Positions 49,079 to 57,830 of a stretch of 64,000 nucleotides of DNA are shown in pieces. The stretch spans positions 186,001 through 250,000 of the forward strand of contig JALIHJ010000018.1 of assembly GCA_022984795.1 (NCBI GenBank), read 5' to 3'. The first letter of the stretch is position 1. Each line of letters begins with the position of its first letter. The notes beneath the pieces are model-generated. The model ran no database searches. It was not told the origin of the DNA and saw only the letters and a list, made by a program, of their open reading frames with translations. The stretch is from Fabrea salina. Lineage: Eukaryota; Ciliophora; Heterotrichea; Heterotrichida; Fabreidae. The position numbers and the translations under genes were made by a program.

Positions 49079-49522
49079 TTAACGGGCATACTGCTGGACC
49101 CACTGTCTGGCGTTTTCTGCGAACTGGTCATAGTTGCTGAGCATTATTTGGGAGATTTCGTTCTCAACAGCGTGGTCAGGGTTGGGGTTAATCAAGGTGC
49201 TCATGATAGCTTCTATTACGTGTCGAACGTTGCGAGTAGGAGCCCAGTCAGCTTGGTAGAGTTCCGCACAAATCTCTCCAGTATCAGACTTGATGTTGGG
49301 GTGGTAAATGCGGGTGGTGAAGCGGGCTTCGGGAGGCTTGAAGGGGTAGTTGTCAGGGATTGCAATCATTAGCTCAAAGTTGCCTCCTTCATAAGGAGTG
49401 CTTTGGGGGCCTAAGATGTTAACTCTCCACTGAGAGATGTTATCTCCTACAAGGGAAACTGTGCAGTTTTCAGGGGGGTTGTTGCTTAAGTCCTGGAGTT
49501 CTTTGTTAATGCGTCCTTGCAT
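49079..49522 (-). CDS. Ubiquitin-conjugating enzyme E2
   Basis: The 147-aa class I E2 consists only of the UBC fold. Motifs are NISQWRVNILGPQSTPYEGG, YPFKPPEARFTTRIYHPNI (with HPN), and GEICAELYQADWAPTRN, placing the catalytic Cys at residue 85. Length and the wording fit the UBE2D/UBE2E/UBE2L group; which one is unclear. It would pass ubiquitin from E1 to E3s. Two RBR-type E3 candidates are encoded ~10 kb away. The start follows ATAATAAAA. Confidence 0.93.
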   Translation of the reverse strand: MQGRINKELQDLSNNPPENCTVSLVGDNISQWRVNILGPQSTPYEGGNFELMIAIPDNYPFKPPEARFTTRIYHPNIKSDTGEICAELYQADWAPTRNVRHVIEAIMSTLINPNPDHAVENEISQIMLSNYDQFAENARQWVQQYAR

Positions 49523-49631
49523 TTTTATTATTTTTGGACCACTAGTGGTAAATGGTTTGATTCAGGAAGTTAAGATTAATCTATAAACTTAGTTATTAGA
49601 GTTGTTAGATTTCGTTAGTTTAATTATAAAA
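49523..49631. promoter_or_regulatory. Divergent upstream region, E2 / ankyrin-SAM
   Basis: This 109-base A/T-rich gap holds ATAATAAAA at the minus start and AATTATAAAA at the plus start. Nothing else is recognised. Confidence 0.35.
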
Positions 49632-50993
49632 ATGATTCAATACAATATAACTCATTTGTCTGTTCCTAAAATAGAAAACTCCACAGAAATCCTGGACTTG
49701 CAAAAAGCTTGTAGACTAGGGGATCTGTTAGCTATAAAAAAAGCATACTACGCCAATCCAGAAAAAATTAACCAAAAAGACTCTAACTTGGGATGGACTC
49801 CTTTATACCGAACCGTAATATGCGGACATGTCAAAGCCTCGCAGTTCCTTTTGAAGAAAGGAGCCGACCCCAACTTAGTTAACAACTTGGGAGAGGCTCC
49901 TTTGCACCAAGCAGCTGACAACTCCCAGTACGAACTAGCAGAATTGCTTCTGGAGTTCCGTGGAGACCCTAACTTGCAACAGAATGACGGAGACACTCCT
50001 TTGCACCACGCTGCTTTTAGAGGCGACAAGCAAATGGTCCAGATCCTACTAAAGCACTCAGGGGACCCTAACTGTCCCAACTTCATGTTTGGAAGAACTC
50101 CTTTGCACTATGCTTCCGACTGCAAACACACTGAGTGTGTAAAGCTAATGCTTGAATTTGGGGGGGACGCTTACTGCCCCGATAGGCAGGGAAAAACGCC
50201 TCTGGACCTTGCTCAAAGTCCAGAAATAGCAAAACTCATTCAGAACTTTGAAAACAGCGAAGAGTCCCAAGACGAAATGGTTACTTTTGGCCAGAAAGGT
50301 CTGGACGAGTCAGACTTAGCTTCTCCGAAGCCCCCTTTGAGCGAAACGGTTTTTGAGCCAGATGCAGAAGTAAGTGAGTTTAGAAGAAGGGACCTTAGAC
50401 CTATTTACGAGTGGCTAGAAGCAATAAACCTGCATGAACTCTACGAAGTAATGGTAGAAGCAGGTTACGACGACGTAGAAAGCATGACTAAGCAAATGCG
50501 GTCGCCTCTTCCCATTACTAAAGAAGAACTGACAAAGGGAGGAGTCCAAAAGCCAGGACACTGCTACAGAATCATAGTTAAACTTGAAGAAGACGCTGGG
50601 ATCACTAAGAAAAGTATAGTGTCCGTTAAAACTGTGGAGCAGAACAAAGGGTCTTTTTGGAGGTGTTGTAGTGTGCCTGGAAGTGCTACTCAAGGAGTTT
50701 TTGGAGGCAACTGTTTGAAAGAGTGGCTAAAAGGCTTGAAGCTGGAGGAGCTTTACGAGCTTTTTGTGAATTCTGGATTTGACGACTACGACCAATTAAT
50801 TACTCAAATGCAGTCACGTTACCCAATTGACGACAACATTTTGAAGTACGACATTCGAATTAACAAACCAGGGTACCGAAACAGAATTTTAAGCAAGCTG
50901 CAAGAAGACACTCGCACTTTAGAAAAGAGAGAAAGTCTACTGATTGAGTCCAGTACTAAAAACACCAGTTGTGAGTTGTGCTTGATTTTTTAA
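49632..50993 (+). CDS. Ankyrin-repeat and double SAM-like protein with CaaX-type C-terminus
   Basis: The 453-aa protein has five ankyrin repeats at ~20-200, with the GWTPLYRTVICGHVKASQFL and GDTPLHHAAFRGDKQMVQIL types. A first SAM-like domain is at ~250-310 (IYEWLEAINLHELYEVMVEA) and a second, similar one at ~360-425 (LKEWLKGLKLEELYELFVNS). The last residues CELCLIF end in C-L-I-F, a CaaX box predicting geranylgeranylation. If prenylated, it would be a client for PDE6-delta, encoded at the right edge of the window. The start follows AATTATAAAA. Confidence 0.85.
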   Translation: MIQYNITHLSVPKIENSTEILDLQKACRLGDLLAIKKAYYANPEKINQKDSNLGWTPLYRTVICGHVKASQFLLKKGADPNLVNNLGEAPLHQAADNSQYELAELLLEFRGDPNLQQNDGDTPLHHAAFRGDKQMVQILLKHSGDPNCPNFMFGRTPLHYASDCKHTECVKLMLEFGGDAYCPDRQGKTPLDLAQSPEIAKLIQNFENSEESQDEMVTFGQKGLDESDLASPKPPLSETVFEPDAEVSEFRRRDLRPIYEWLEAINLHELYEVMVEAGYDDVESMTKQMRSPLPITKEELTKGGVQKPGHCYRIIVKLEEDAGITKKSIVSVKTVEQNKGSFWRCCSVPGSATQGVFGGNCLKEWLKGLKLEELYELFVNSGFDDYDQLITQMQSRYPIDDNILKYDIRINKPGYRNRILSKLQEDTRTLEKRESLLIESSTKNTSCELCLIF

Positions 50994-51032
50994 TTCAGTG
51001 TCTAATAATCCATATTTTTAAGAGAGTAGTCT

Positions 51033-53108
51033 ATGGAGTTTCATTCAGATATAGCATATGATTTCTTAAACGAGAACGAATGCATGCCGGATAACTCAAT
51101 GTTAAAACTAACCCAGTCTGAAAGTGAGTTAAACCAGCTGTCCACTCCTACTGACTTGAATTCAGCAGAAAAAGCAATGCTTTTTTTAAAATCAGGTTAT
51201 GCCAAACAAAAGCTTTGGGTCATGCGCAACATAGACTCTATTTTGCAAGACGGGGGCGAAACTGTCCTAGAAAGCATTCTGGTAACTTCTAAACAGAAAA
51301 CCCTCATGAGTTTTACTGAAGAACTCAAAAGAGAAAGTGGAATCGGGCTGAAGGTGGCTTTGCAAAAGGGTTTAGTTCCTGTAAGTTTGTTTGAAGAAGT
51401 TCTAGCGGTTACTCTGACCTTTTTGAGTTACTACTCTCAAAGCCTGCATGATCACTGGCTTCCTGTGCTGGAAGAACTTCTACCTCAGTGCCCTACTAAA
51501 CTCTACTTGTCCAAAGCTGTTCCTGAGATCGTTCTTCTTTCTGAACCTACGCAGAAAGACATTGTCAAAGTGATGGTTGGCAAAGTTCTGGCATTGAGTG
51601 CTTACAAACTTAAGAAAGAGTTCGAAGAGGTTCTTTTGCAAAAAACTAAAGTTCTTTCGAAGGACCCCAACTCTCAAGTAAGACTTGCTATATGTCAGGC
51701 CTGGAAAGCCTTGATTCGCTCGGGTGGGGACTTTGAAACTTGCTTTGTCGAAGTAGTGGGGTTACTTAAGGACGAAGACAGTTTTGTCAGGAAAAAGGCT
51801 TTAGGTCTTTTTGTGGACTTACTGGAAAGAATGCCTGACACTTTGCTCCAGTATAAAGTAATTTCAGTGCTGTATAAAGAAGTGTTGGGAGAACTCAAAC
51901 TAGAAACAGGAAAGCACTTTGGAAAGTTACTGACTGTAGCAGGAAAACACCTTAAACCTGAGAAATGCTATGAAATCTTAAACGAACTTAAAGAAACCGG
52001 CACTGAAACTAGACTTTACTTAGCAAAGAACTTAAGTTTGATTTTGGGGTATTTCGGGTTCACTAAGAGTTCTAGAGACTTTTTGAACTGGATTTGCCAG
52101 TCAGAAAACTTGGAACTTAAAAAGGAGGTAGTCAAGTCTTTTCCTAAACTTCCTGGCAGCGTTGTAAAGTCTAAGGTGTTTTATAAGTACTCTCAAGAGT
52201 TTATAGAAGACAGTGAGTTGTCTCTAGTGATTATAGACAATTTAAGTTCCTGGGCCAAGCTAATAGACCCCAGCCAACTACTTATGAAAGTCATAGCTCA
52301 GTTAATTTCACATTCAAATTGGAGAATTCAGTACAAAATCCTCCAGAAGCTAGAAGACTCACTTGAGTTGTTTGTGTTGAAAGAGGTGCTGGATCACTTA
52401 GTGTCTTTGCTCATCAACAAAGTGCTTACGAGCTACTGGAAGATCAAAGAAAAGTCTGCAGAGTTGCTAGCTTACATTGTATACAAAACTCACTATATCT
52501 CTCGCAAAATAGACATTTGCAACATTTTGAAGGAAAAACTTGCGAACTCCACCAACTGTTCCGACAGAGTTATGTTTCTTCAGTTCACACTTGGGATTTC
52601 CAAGTACCACTCTATAGAGTTCTTCACCAAGCACTTCAGCAGTGAAGTACTGCAGTTAGCCCACGACCCAGCCCACTCAGTTAGGCTTCGACTTGCCACA
52701 GACTTAGTGCCTATTAGAAGAGGCCTGGACTTCGCTGCAGAGCCTCAGTTTTTAGAAGTGCTAGAAATTCTGTGTGAAGACAAGTACCCAACTATAAGAG
52801 AAGCAGCAGCAGAAGCAAGCTTTTTAATCAACTCCCGGGAGTTTGAATACGAACTTCACAGTGCTGAAAGGGAAGCTGAGGAACTTGCCAGAACTGAAAT
52901 AGAGAAACTGCAAGCAGAACAAGAAATCAAAGAAAAACAAGAAACCCAAAGAAAACTAGCCGACGAATTAGCTGCTAAAGCTTGTGCACAAAGGAAAACA
53001 ATGGTGCCGCGAAGGTCTACTTTCAGAACTCGAACTAACCTTTCAATAGCCCTTTCTCCGAAACTTAGAGAAACTAGGTCTATTCCTTCTATGAGTAAAA
53101 AAAAGTAA
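51033..53108 (+). CDS. HEAT-repeat protein resembling phosphatase regulatory subunit (PPP4R4/PR65-like)
   Basis: The 691-aa protein is mostly HEAT helices (e.g. DEDSFVRKKALGLFVDLLER, then DPAHSVRLRLATDLVPIRRG). A coiled coil follows near ~610-655 (AEREAEELARTEIEKLQAEQ), and the tail is basic. This order resembles PPP4R4, a scaffold for PP4/PP2A catalytic subunits, but the similarity is general to HEAT proteins. A stopless intron candidate lies at 51282-51296 (VTSKQ if retained). Confidence 0.75.
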   Translation: MEFHSDIAYDFLNENECMPDNSMLKLTQSESELNQLSTPTDLNSAEKAMLFLKSGYAKQKLWVMRNIDSILQDGGETVLESILVTSKQKTLMSFTEELKRESGIGLKVALQKGLVPVSLFEEVLAVTLTFLSYYSQSLHDHWLPVLEELLPQCPTKLYLSKAVPEIVLLSEPTQKDIVKVMVGKVLALSAYKLKKEFEEVLLQKTKVLSKDPNSQVRLAICQAWKALIRSGGDFETCFVEVVGLLKDEDSFVRKKALGLFVDLLERMPDTLLQYKVISVLYKEVLGELKLETGKHFGKLLTVAGKHLKPEKCYEILNELKETGTETRLYLAKNLSLILGYFGFTKSSRDFLNWICQSENLELKKEVVKSFPKLPGSVVKSKVFYKYSQEFIEDSELSLVIIDNLSSWAKLIDPSQLLMKVIAQLISHSNWRIQYKILQKLEDSLELFVLKEVLDHLVSLLINKVLTSYWKIKEKSAELLAYIVYKTHYISRKIDICNILKEKLANSTNCSDRVMFLQFTLGISKYHSIEFFTKHFSSEVLQLAHDPAHSVRLRLATDLVPIRRGLDFAAEPQFLEVLEILCEDKYPTIREAAAEASFLINSREFEYELHSAEREAEELARTEIEKLQAEQEIKEKQETQRKLADELAAKACAQRKTMVPRRSTFRTRTNLSIALSPKLRETRSIPSMSKKK
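51282..51296 (+). other. Candidate stopless 15-nt intron in HEAT-protein gene
   Basis: GTAACTTCTAAACAG fits the intron pattern exactly and is phase 0. Retained it reads VTSKQ. Only transcripts can decide. Confidence 0.5.
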
Positions 53109-53130
53109 CTCTAGTACTTAATTAACTATA

Positions 53131-54594
53131 ATGGGAACTTACCTCACAGAAGAAAGGAAGAAAGAACTCAGAGAAGAACTTGAAAGAGAAAAGAAACTGA
53201 GGAGACAACATGCCCAGTCCCAAGTTGCTAAGCCACGCAAATACAAACCCCGGAAAACTAAAAAGGACCTTTTCAAAGCAGCTAAAGAAAAGTTCGACCA
53301 AGAGCATCCTTTTAAGCCTAAACTTGTAAAAACTCCAAAACCCAAAAAGTACAACTCTGCAGAAAGAATCAAAGAACTGTCTTGCCCCAGAACCTTTCCA
53401 GAGCCGCAACCTGACTTAAGAGAGTGCACGTTTACTCCTAAAGTCAAAACAACTCGCTCCTACAGCACTCAACCCGTAGAACTTAGACTGCAAGATGCTG
53501 CTGAGTCCTACAAAGATAAACTCTCAAAAGTAAACTTTACTCAGAAAATCCTTCAAAAAACAATGCAAGAATTCAAAGCTCTCAAAAGCAAATCCAAACC
53601 CCCCCTTACTGCAGAAAAGCCTATTTGGGACAGAGCCAAAGACTTTGAGTCCAAAAAAGCCCAAAAGCTCCAACAACTACTTGAAGAACAAACAAACTAC
53701 ACTTTTAAACCCCTAGTCAAATCTGTAAACTCCCAAAAAACTATTTCTGGCTTTTTAAATAAGTACTTAAAAGCTACTCACAACTATGAAGACACACAGT
53801 GCACTTTCCACCCAAAAGTCAAACCAGCAACCAAAGAGTACTTTCATAAAGAAGAAAAAACACCTTATGAAAGTCAAGAATACACCTTCCAACCTAAAAC
53901 CAATTCTTTTCCCAAACCCAGAATCCACCCCAAAAAGCCTCTAGAAAACCCAGATGACCAAAACTTAACTTTCAAACCTGAAATCAACCAAATTTCAAAA
54001 GAGCTTTCTAAAAGCAAAACTTCACAAGAACTATCCTCAAAAGACTCCCAAATAGCTCTTTTAACCGCTAAGTATCAGAAGTACACTCAAGACCAGTGTC
54101 CCTTTAAGCCCATTATCAACTCTACTTCTGTGCAAAGCAAACTTGGACAGAACCCTCTAAAGTACTTTAAACAAGCCCAAGAAAAACACCACCAACACGT
54201 ACAGAACCTCAGAACTCAAGAAGAACTTAAACTTAAACAAAATTGCACTTTCACTCCACAAACAACTGAACCTCCAGAGTACCAAGATGTAACCATCCCT
54301 GGCTTAACAAGGTTCATTGAAGTTAAGCAGATCCAAGCTAAACTCCAGGCTGACCAAAAAGCCCGTGAAGAAAAAGTTTTTGGAATCCACTACAAAGGCC
54401 ACAAAGGCTACAAAACCCAGCCTGAGCCCTTTAACTTGCACACTCCCAACACTGACAAGTGCCAAAAAGCCCACTCCGAAGTAAAGTCTAAGGAAAAACA
54501 AGCCTGCACCTTCCGTCCAGAAACTATTGAGTCAAAAAACAAAGCATTTATCAGTAGACTTCTCAGTGAAAACTTTAACCAATTAAAAGCTTAG
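53131..54594 (+). CDS. FxP-repeat protein, likely cytoskeletal
   Basis: The 487-aa very basic protein contains nine copies of a (C/Y)-T-F-x-P-K-like motif, at about residues 59, 99, 190, 222, 250, 282, 325, 374 and 467. Examples are CTFTPKV, YTFKPLV, CTFHPKV, YTFQPKT and CPFKPII. Spacing varies from ~28 to ~95 residues. Such F-x-P-containing proteins are common in ciliates and other protists and are thought to lie on microtubules, but I know no named family for this one. A stopless intron candidate is at 53530-53544. No signal peptide or membrane helix. Confidence 0.8.
   Translation: MGTYLTEERKKELREELEREKKLRRQHAQSQVAKPRKYKPRKTKKDLFKAAKEKFDQEHPFKPKLVKTPKPKKYNSAERIKELSCPRTFPEPQPDLRECTFTPKVKTTRSYSTQPVELRLQDAAESYKDKLSKVNFTQKILQKTMQEFKALKSKSKPPLTAEKPIWDRAKDFESKKAQKLQQLLEEQTNYTFKPLVKSVNSQKTISGFLNKYLKATHNYEDTQCTFHPKVKPATKEYFHKEEKTPYESQEYTFQPKTNSFPKPRIHPKKPLENPDDQNLTFKPEINQISKELSKSKTSQELSSKDSQIALLTAKYQKYTQDQCPFKPIINSTSVQSKLGQNPLKYFKQAQEKHHQHVQNLRTQEELKLKQNCTFTPQTTEPPEYQDVTIPGLTRFIEVKQIQAKLQADQKAREEKVFGIHYKGHKGYKTQPEPFNLHTPNTDKCQKAHSEVKSKEKQACTFRPETIESKNKAFISRLLSENFNQLKA
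53530..53544 (+). other. Candidate stopless 15-nt intron in FxP-repeat gene
   Basis: GTAAACTTTACTCAG fits the intron pattern exactly and is phase 0. Retained it reads VNFTQ. Confidence 0.55.
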
Positions 54595-54607
54595 CTATAT
54601 TCATAGT

Positions 54608-54973
54608 TTAATTGCCACATTCTTTTAGTTTTTGTATAACTTCCCCGCTTTCGATTCCTTTTTGGAGTTCTCTAGAGCTTCCGTAAAACTCTCCGTTCAG
54701 AAAAATATAAGGAGTCCTTCTAGACCCAGTTAGTCCTTGCAAAGCATGAGTGATCTGCCCGTCATCGTTCATGTTGTCTAGTTCAAAGTATTCAAAAGGA
54801 ATCGAGTTTTGCCATAAAAGGTTCTTTGCAAGTTTAGAGTGGTTGCAAGTAGACCTTGAGTAAAGAAGCAACTGGTATTCTTTTGCTTGGGATTTCACGA
54901 TGTCAATGAAGTTCTCTTTTAAGTCTATGTTGACTTCTGGGTGTCTGTCGAAACTTGAACACTGGCATCCCAT
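54608..54973 (-). CDS. Glutaredoxin with predicted dual acylation
   Basis: The 121-aa protein has a glutaredoxin fold from ~30. The active site is CNHS, not CPYC, so it is a one-cysteine type with His/Ser at the second and third positions. RTPYIFLNGEFYGSS contains the cis-Pro and glutathione-binding loop. The N-terminus MGCQCSSFD offers Gly2 for myristoylation and Cys3/Cys5 for palmitoylation, which is rare in glutaredoxins. The start at 54973 follows GCTGTA. A GTG 22 codons upstream would lie inside the tRNA gene. Confidence 0.88.
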   Translation of the reverse strand: MGCQCSSFDRHPEVNIDLKENFIDIVKSQAKEYQLLLYSRSTCNHSKLAKNLLWQNSIPFEYFELDNMNDDGQITHALQGLTGSRRTPYIFLNGEFYGSSRELQKGIESGEVIQKLKECGN

Positions 54974-55003
54974 TACAGCTATTTTATTACTCAAAGTGTC
55001 GTT

Positions 55004-55012
55004 AAAAAAAAA
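55004..55012 (-). terminator. RNA polymerase III T-run terminator
   Basis: Nine consecutive T on the minus strand begin 2 bases beyond the 3' end of tRNA-Leu. Confidence 0.85.
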
Positions 55013-55014
55013 GC

Positions 55015-55097
55015 TGCATGGAGTGGGATTCGAACCCACGAGGACTACGTCCAGTAGAACTTGAGTCTACCGCCTTAGACCGCTCGGCCATCCATGC
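55015..55097 (-). tRNA. tRNA-Leu(CAA)
   Basis: This 83-nt class II tRNA has a 7-bp acceptor stem (GCATGGA/TCCATGC) and the A box TGGCCGAGCGG. The anticodon stem-loop is GTAGA-CTCAAGT-TCTAC with anticodon CAA. A variable arm is present (TGGACGTAGTCC) and the T-arm is GTGGG-TTCGAAT-CCCAC, containing the B box. The discriminator base is A, as in Leu tRNAs. It has no intron. It reads TTG codons and lies in the 173-base gap between the glutaredoxin and Na+/H+ exchanger genes, on the same strand as both. Confidence 0.97.
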
Positions 55098-55146
55098 TCT
55101 TGAAGAACCTCAGAGTAATCTACTGTTATATCAAATAAGAATTTAG

Positions 55147-56712
55147 TTAGTCCTTTTTAGGAGACCCTGCTCTAGCCTGAAGGTCCTCTCTTGTTCTTTG
55201 CTGCGTAAACCTTTCTCGGGGGTCTATGAGCACTGGCTTGATGTACTTGTCGTCGAACTTCCTCCAAGCTTCGTGAAGCAAAGACCTTTTGCTTGTCACG
55301 TCTTCTTTGGTAATCACGAACTTTTGCTTGTGGTGGCCTAAAAGGGGATGGTCTAGTTGGCTGTCCAGAATGCCTTTGGACACGTTTTCTCCTTGCGAAG
55401 TTGCAATGGCATGTTGGTTTTCTAAAGGCTTGACTATTTTGATCCAAAGAGGCAAAAACGTGCCAAAAACAAGTGTAGTAAATATTACCAGTCCCAACAC
55501 AGTTAAAACCAGGATGTCTGAGTTTTCAGTGTCCACAGTTACGATCAAGCCAAAGGCTATAGCTCCTCTAATGGTTCCTCCAACCCACACTACTGCTACA
55601 CTGCTCATTGGTAAGTCAAACTTGCCGCACGTCAAGCCTTTAACCAGCAAAGTAAGCACAAAAGTCCCTATGAACCTTGCAGTTAGCACTACTCCAACCA
55701 TAGCCAGAATAAAGTAAAAAGATATTTTGTCAGCATTGTAACTGAAAGCTGTAATTCCTAAGTAAGCAAAAATAAGTGCTTCAGCGCCATCTCCCAGAAA
55801 ACGGAAAGTGTCACTAGTGACTTCTCTAGCAGTGGAAGAAAGGTTGTACCAAGCATAGTGGCCCATAATGATAGCGCAAACCAAAAGAGCTATTACGCCT
55901 GAAATTCCAAGGAGTTCAGCCACTACATAACAGAACCAAGCTATGTAAAACAACAAAGCTGTTTGGTTACTTGCGTCTCCCCTCAAAGCTTCGAACTTCC
56001 TTGAAAAGTAAGCTGCACAGCAACCAAACAAAACTCCCAAAATAACGCTGGAAATCGAGTTATATAAGAACTCACCAACGAACACAAACACAGTCTTAGT
56101 AGAAATGTTAGTGAGGTCCACACTTCCTAAAGACTGGAAAAGCAAAATAGCTACGGCGTCATTAGTAACCGCCTCGCCGAACAAAATGCTGTGCAAACGA
56201 GGAGTTTTTTCTTCCTGAACCAAAGACAAAGCACATACCACGTCTGAAGCTGAAAGCACTGCACCCATCATCAAACCTTCTTTTAAAGTAAACTGCATTT
56301 GGTTGCCCCAGTAGTCAGTGTAGAGTTCCATAGAACTCAGTAAGTAAGCACCAATTCCTATCAAAACAAAGCTAATGAAAGTTCCCAGCACGCCAAACAA
56401 AAAGATTGGGCCTATGTTCCGGAAGAACCTGCGTCTTTTCATGTTGTAGCCAGCAGCCAAGATAAGAAAAGGCAGCATAAAGTTAAAGAACACCGTTGCA
56501 CTGAACTTGGAAGGCTGGCGCCATGTCTAGTTAGTTCTTACGAAGTTCATTATTGCGCCTGCAAGCAACCCAATGACTATGCAAACTCCTGATTCGTGAA
56601 TGTAAGAAACCTAAATACAGCTTACGTTCCACTTTTCCAGGTAAACCGACAGAAGCATGTAGACTCCTACTGCAAACAAGCACACAAGTATTTCAACCGA
56701 AAGTAACTCCAT
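55147..56712 (-). CDS. Na+/H+ exchanger (NHE/CPA1 family), two introns
   Basis: Exons at 56712-56626, 56610-56542 and 56526-55147 encode 511 aa with about 12 membrane helices. The NHE blocks are the FxLPxxLAAGY type near TVFFNFMLPFLILAAGYNMK, FGEAVTNDAVAILLF (the ion-binding Asn-Asp pair), and GGTIRGAIAFGL. The cytosolic tail is short (~100 residues), unlike the long regulated tails of animal plasma-membrane NHEs. It swaps Na+ or K+ for H+ across an organelle or plasma membrane. Both introns are needed to keep the conserved frame. Confidence 0.94.
56527..56541 (-). other. 15-nt intron 2 of Na+/H+ exchanger gene
   Basis: GTAAGAACTAACTAG is phase 0 and contains an in-frame stop. Removal restores ...GAIMNF-TWRQPS... 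across a conserved region. Confidence 0.92.
56611..56625 (-). other. 15-nt intron 1 of Na+/H+ exchanger gene
   Basis: GTAAGCTGTATTTAG is phase 0 with an in-frame stop. Removal joins the first helix to VSYIHESGVCIVIG. Confidence 0.92.
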
Positions 56713-56841
56713 TTATAGTTCTGGCTTTCCGTTTCTAGTTGGGTTTGTTAAGTTTACAGTTAGTTACTTATCAGCTAAAAGCCTTAAATCCTCAGAAGTA
56801 GGACACAAAACACTCATCACACTAATTATTCACCATTTATA
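56713..56841. promoter_or_regulatory. Divergent upstream region, Na+/H+ exchanger / Popeye
   Basis: This 129-base gap has ACTATAA at the minus start and ATTTATA at the plus start. No other site is recognised. Confidence 0.35.
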
Positions 56842-57813
56842 ATGACTGAAGTTGTATGGTCGCCCTGGCTGGTACAAGTAGCCCACGCTTTTTTGTTGTT
56901 ATCGTTCATTCAATGGAACCAGCTGTACTTAAGAATCACGGTACTGGGAGCCAACATTAGTTTTGCTTGTCTGGGAATATTCATTTTCACAATATCTTTA
57001 GACCTTATTTGGTGGAACTCCATCCAAGCTGTAATCAACATTTTCCACATCTCACGCATCCTCTACAAACAGAAGAAAATCAAGTTTGAAAACCAGCTCG
57101 AAGAACTCTACGTAAACGTTTTTTCAGACGTACTTACTAGGTGGGAGTACAAGCTTCTACTTGAAAAGTGCATTAAAAAGAAACAGGCTAACGCCAAAGA
57201 CACCCAGATCATTAAGGCTGGCAACCCTTTTGCTGACATCATAATAATCGGGAACTACGAAGAAGGCTCTGAAGTTGAACTCAAAAAGAAAGTAGGGGAA
57301 GAAGAAGAAGTCATCAGTTCCAACTTAGAAAGGTGGAGTTGGGTAGGGGCTATAGAGTATGTGACGCTTTACGAAGAAGGACTTAGACTCCATGTTGCAG
57401 GCACAGACTCTGAAATTCGGTACGGGGTCACTCTGACTCTAAGGAACTTGCCTGTTAAAGAAAAACCTTTTGTATACTACAAACTAAATGTTGACAAAAT
57501 GCTTAGGCTTTTCAAACACCCTGGCCACGGAAACGCCATTAGCAAAGGAATTCTGGCTAAAATGCTAGGTCACTGCTCCAAAATAGTTATTCAGCGTCAA
57601 GAAGAGTATTCTAGTATAGTAAGTAATGTGATATACTCACAAGGCTTACTCAACAGGGACCAAGACCTTCCACCACGGTTGAACCGCCAAAAAACTCTTC
57701 TGAGTCAAATGAACAGAGGAACAACCACTGGAAAAACAGGTTCTGCTGAAAACAGCGACTACATCGAACTACCCAATATTAGTTTTGACGAAGAACCTAG
57801 ACAGCTATATTAA
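56842..57813 (+). CDS. Popeye-domain (POPDC-like) membrane protein
   Basis: The 323-aa protein has about three N-terminal membrane helices. The diagnostic TSLDLIWWNSIQAVINIFHI-like segment follows (compare DIMIWNS...VNILHL in POPDC1), then KIKFENQLEELYVNVFSDVL and a cyclic-nucleotide-binding-like beta fold to ~260. The FxDSPEW and FQVT phosphate-binding motifs of animal POPDC are replaced here, so cAMP binding is doubtful. Popeye proteins modulate channels and membrane traffic in muscle; the role in a ciliate is unknown. The stop is 17 bases from the convergent protease stop. Confidence 0.85.
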   Translation: MTEVVWSPWLVQVAHAFLLLSFIQWNQLYLRITVLGANISFACLGIFIFTISLDLIWWNSIQAVINIFHISRILYKQKKIKFENQLEELYVNVFSDVLTRWEYKLLLEKCIKKKQANAKDTQIIKAGNPFADIIIIGNYEEGSEVELKKKVGEEEEVISSNLERWSWVGAIEYVTLYEEGLRLHVAGTDSEIRYGVTLTLRNLPVKEKPFVYYKLNVDKMLRLFKHPGHGNAISKGILAKMLGHCSKIVIQRQEEYSSIVSNVIYSQGLLNRDQDLPPRLNRQKTLLSQMNRGTTTGKTGSAENSDYIELPNISFDEEPRQLY

Positions 57814-57830
57814 TATGTAAAGCTTAATTC

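Noticed and set aside
55015-55039. Upstream extension of the glutaredoxin reading frame
   Set aside because: It would start with GTG and overlap the tRNA-Leu gene; the ATG at 54973 gives a normal family start.
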